From NCBI GenBank assembly GCA_030628445.1, contig DAOVQV010000105.1, positions 1 through 6,154 of the forward strand: 6,154 nt of DNA, written 5' to 3'. This DNA comes from Phycisphaerae bacterium. Lineage in GTDB: Bacteria; Planctomycetota; Phycisphaerae; SM23-33. Made by a program: the position numbers and the translations under genes. Each line of letters begins with the position of its first letter. Position 1 is the first letter of the stretch. The notes beneath the pieces are model-generated. The model searched no databases. It was not told where the DNA came from and was given only the letters and a program-made list of their open reading frames with translations. Below are positions 6,018 to 6,154 of the stretch, one piece after another.

Positions 6018-6154
6018 CACTTTAAAGCGCTTACGGATGTGGTGATTTTTCCGTTGGGCAGGACGAGCGTGGCAAGGAGGAGCGAAGCAGGTCCCGTCGG
6101 GATCGATGCAGGCTGACGTAAGTCAGGCGAACGCGCAGCTGGCCAGGACGGAAC
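6017..6154 (-). CDS. Possible C-terminal end of an unidentified minus-strand gene
   Basis: The minus strand is open from the window edge for 45 codons to TGA at 6019-6017. The end reads LLLATLVLPNGKITTSVSALK. I recognise no family. Third-position GC is only about 58%, so codon use gives little support, and other frames are also open for about 30 codons. If real, the gene converges on the small plus-strand gene, with the terminator hairpin between them. The alternative is non-coding DNA, since two short dyads also lie here. Confidence 0.25.
   Translation of the reverse strand, partial: VPSWPAARSPDLRQPASIPTGPASLLLATLVLPNGKITTSVSALK
6092..6126. repeat. Two adjacent short inverted repeats
   Basis: TCCCG-T-CGGGA (6092-6102) and CTGAC-GTAA-GTCAG (6113-6126) are perfect 5-bp dyads whose centres are about 22 bases apart, roughly two helical turns. 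They could be protein-binding sites or small hairpins near the edge of an element; nothing beyond the symmetry supports a function. Confidence 0.4.

Overview
The window looks like a chromosomal segment from a GC-rich bacterium. I favour a planctomycete (Phycisphaerae-like) because of the style of the TPR/glycosyltransferase-like membrane protein and of the pyruvate phosphate dikinase, but this rests on protein resemblance recalled from memory, not on a search. No rRNA, tRNA, CRISPR array, transposase or phage structural gene was found.

Layout, left to right. (1) Positions 1-2244, minus strand: the first 748 codons of pyruvate phosphate dikinase (ppdK). The C-terminal end, about 150 residues, lies off the left edge. 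It has a good ribosome binding site and a candidate promoter in a 218-base intergenic stretch, which also holds a possible 23-residue reading frame. (2) Positions 2463-4388, minus: a polytopic membrane protein with a GT-C/TMTC-like N-terminal half and five TPR repeats at the C-terminus. (3) Positions 4470-5471, minus: a repressor-like regulator with an XRE-type helix-turn-helix and an S24 (LexA/CI-like) C-terminal domain. The nucleophile serine is replaced by alanine (GDAM instead of GDSM). (4) Positions 5472-5608: an AT-richer divergent regulatory region with an inverted-repeat operator candidate and two promoter candidates whose -10 boxes overlap. (5) Positions 5609-5803, plus: a 64-residue basic protein of unknown function with a strong ribosome binding site. 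(6) Positions 5804-6016: non-coding DNA with five 14-base imperfect tandem repeats of strong G-quadruplex potential, followed by a 15-bp hairpin with a U-tract that looks like an intrinsic terminator for the small gene. (7) Positions 6017-6154: either the C-terminal 45 codons of an unidentified minus-strand gene or non-coding DNA with two short dyads.

How the parts may work together (inference): the regulator probably controls its own promoter and that of the divergent small gene, since heptamer half-sites lie in and beside both promoters. It may also be co-transcribed with the membrane TPR protein 81 bases downstream. ppdK has its own signals and looks like an independent metabolic gene. The most unusual part is the 4470-6017 module: a non-cleavable S24-type regulator, a divergent small basic protein, and a G-quadruplex repeat tract placed in the small gene's 3' untranslated region. 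I see no evidence of a complete defence or mobile system.
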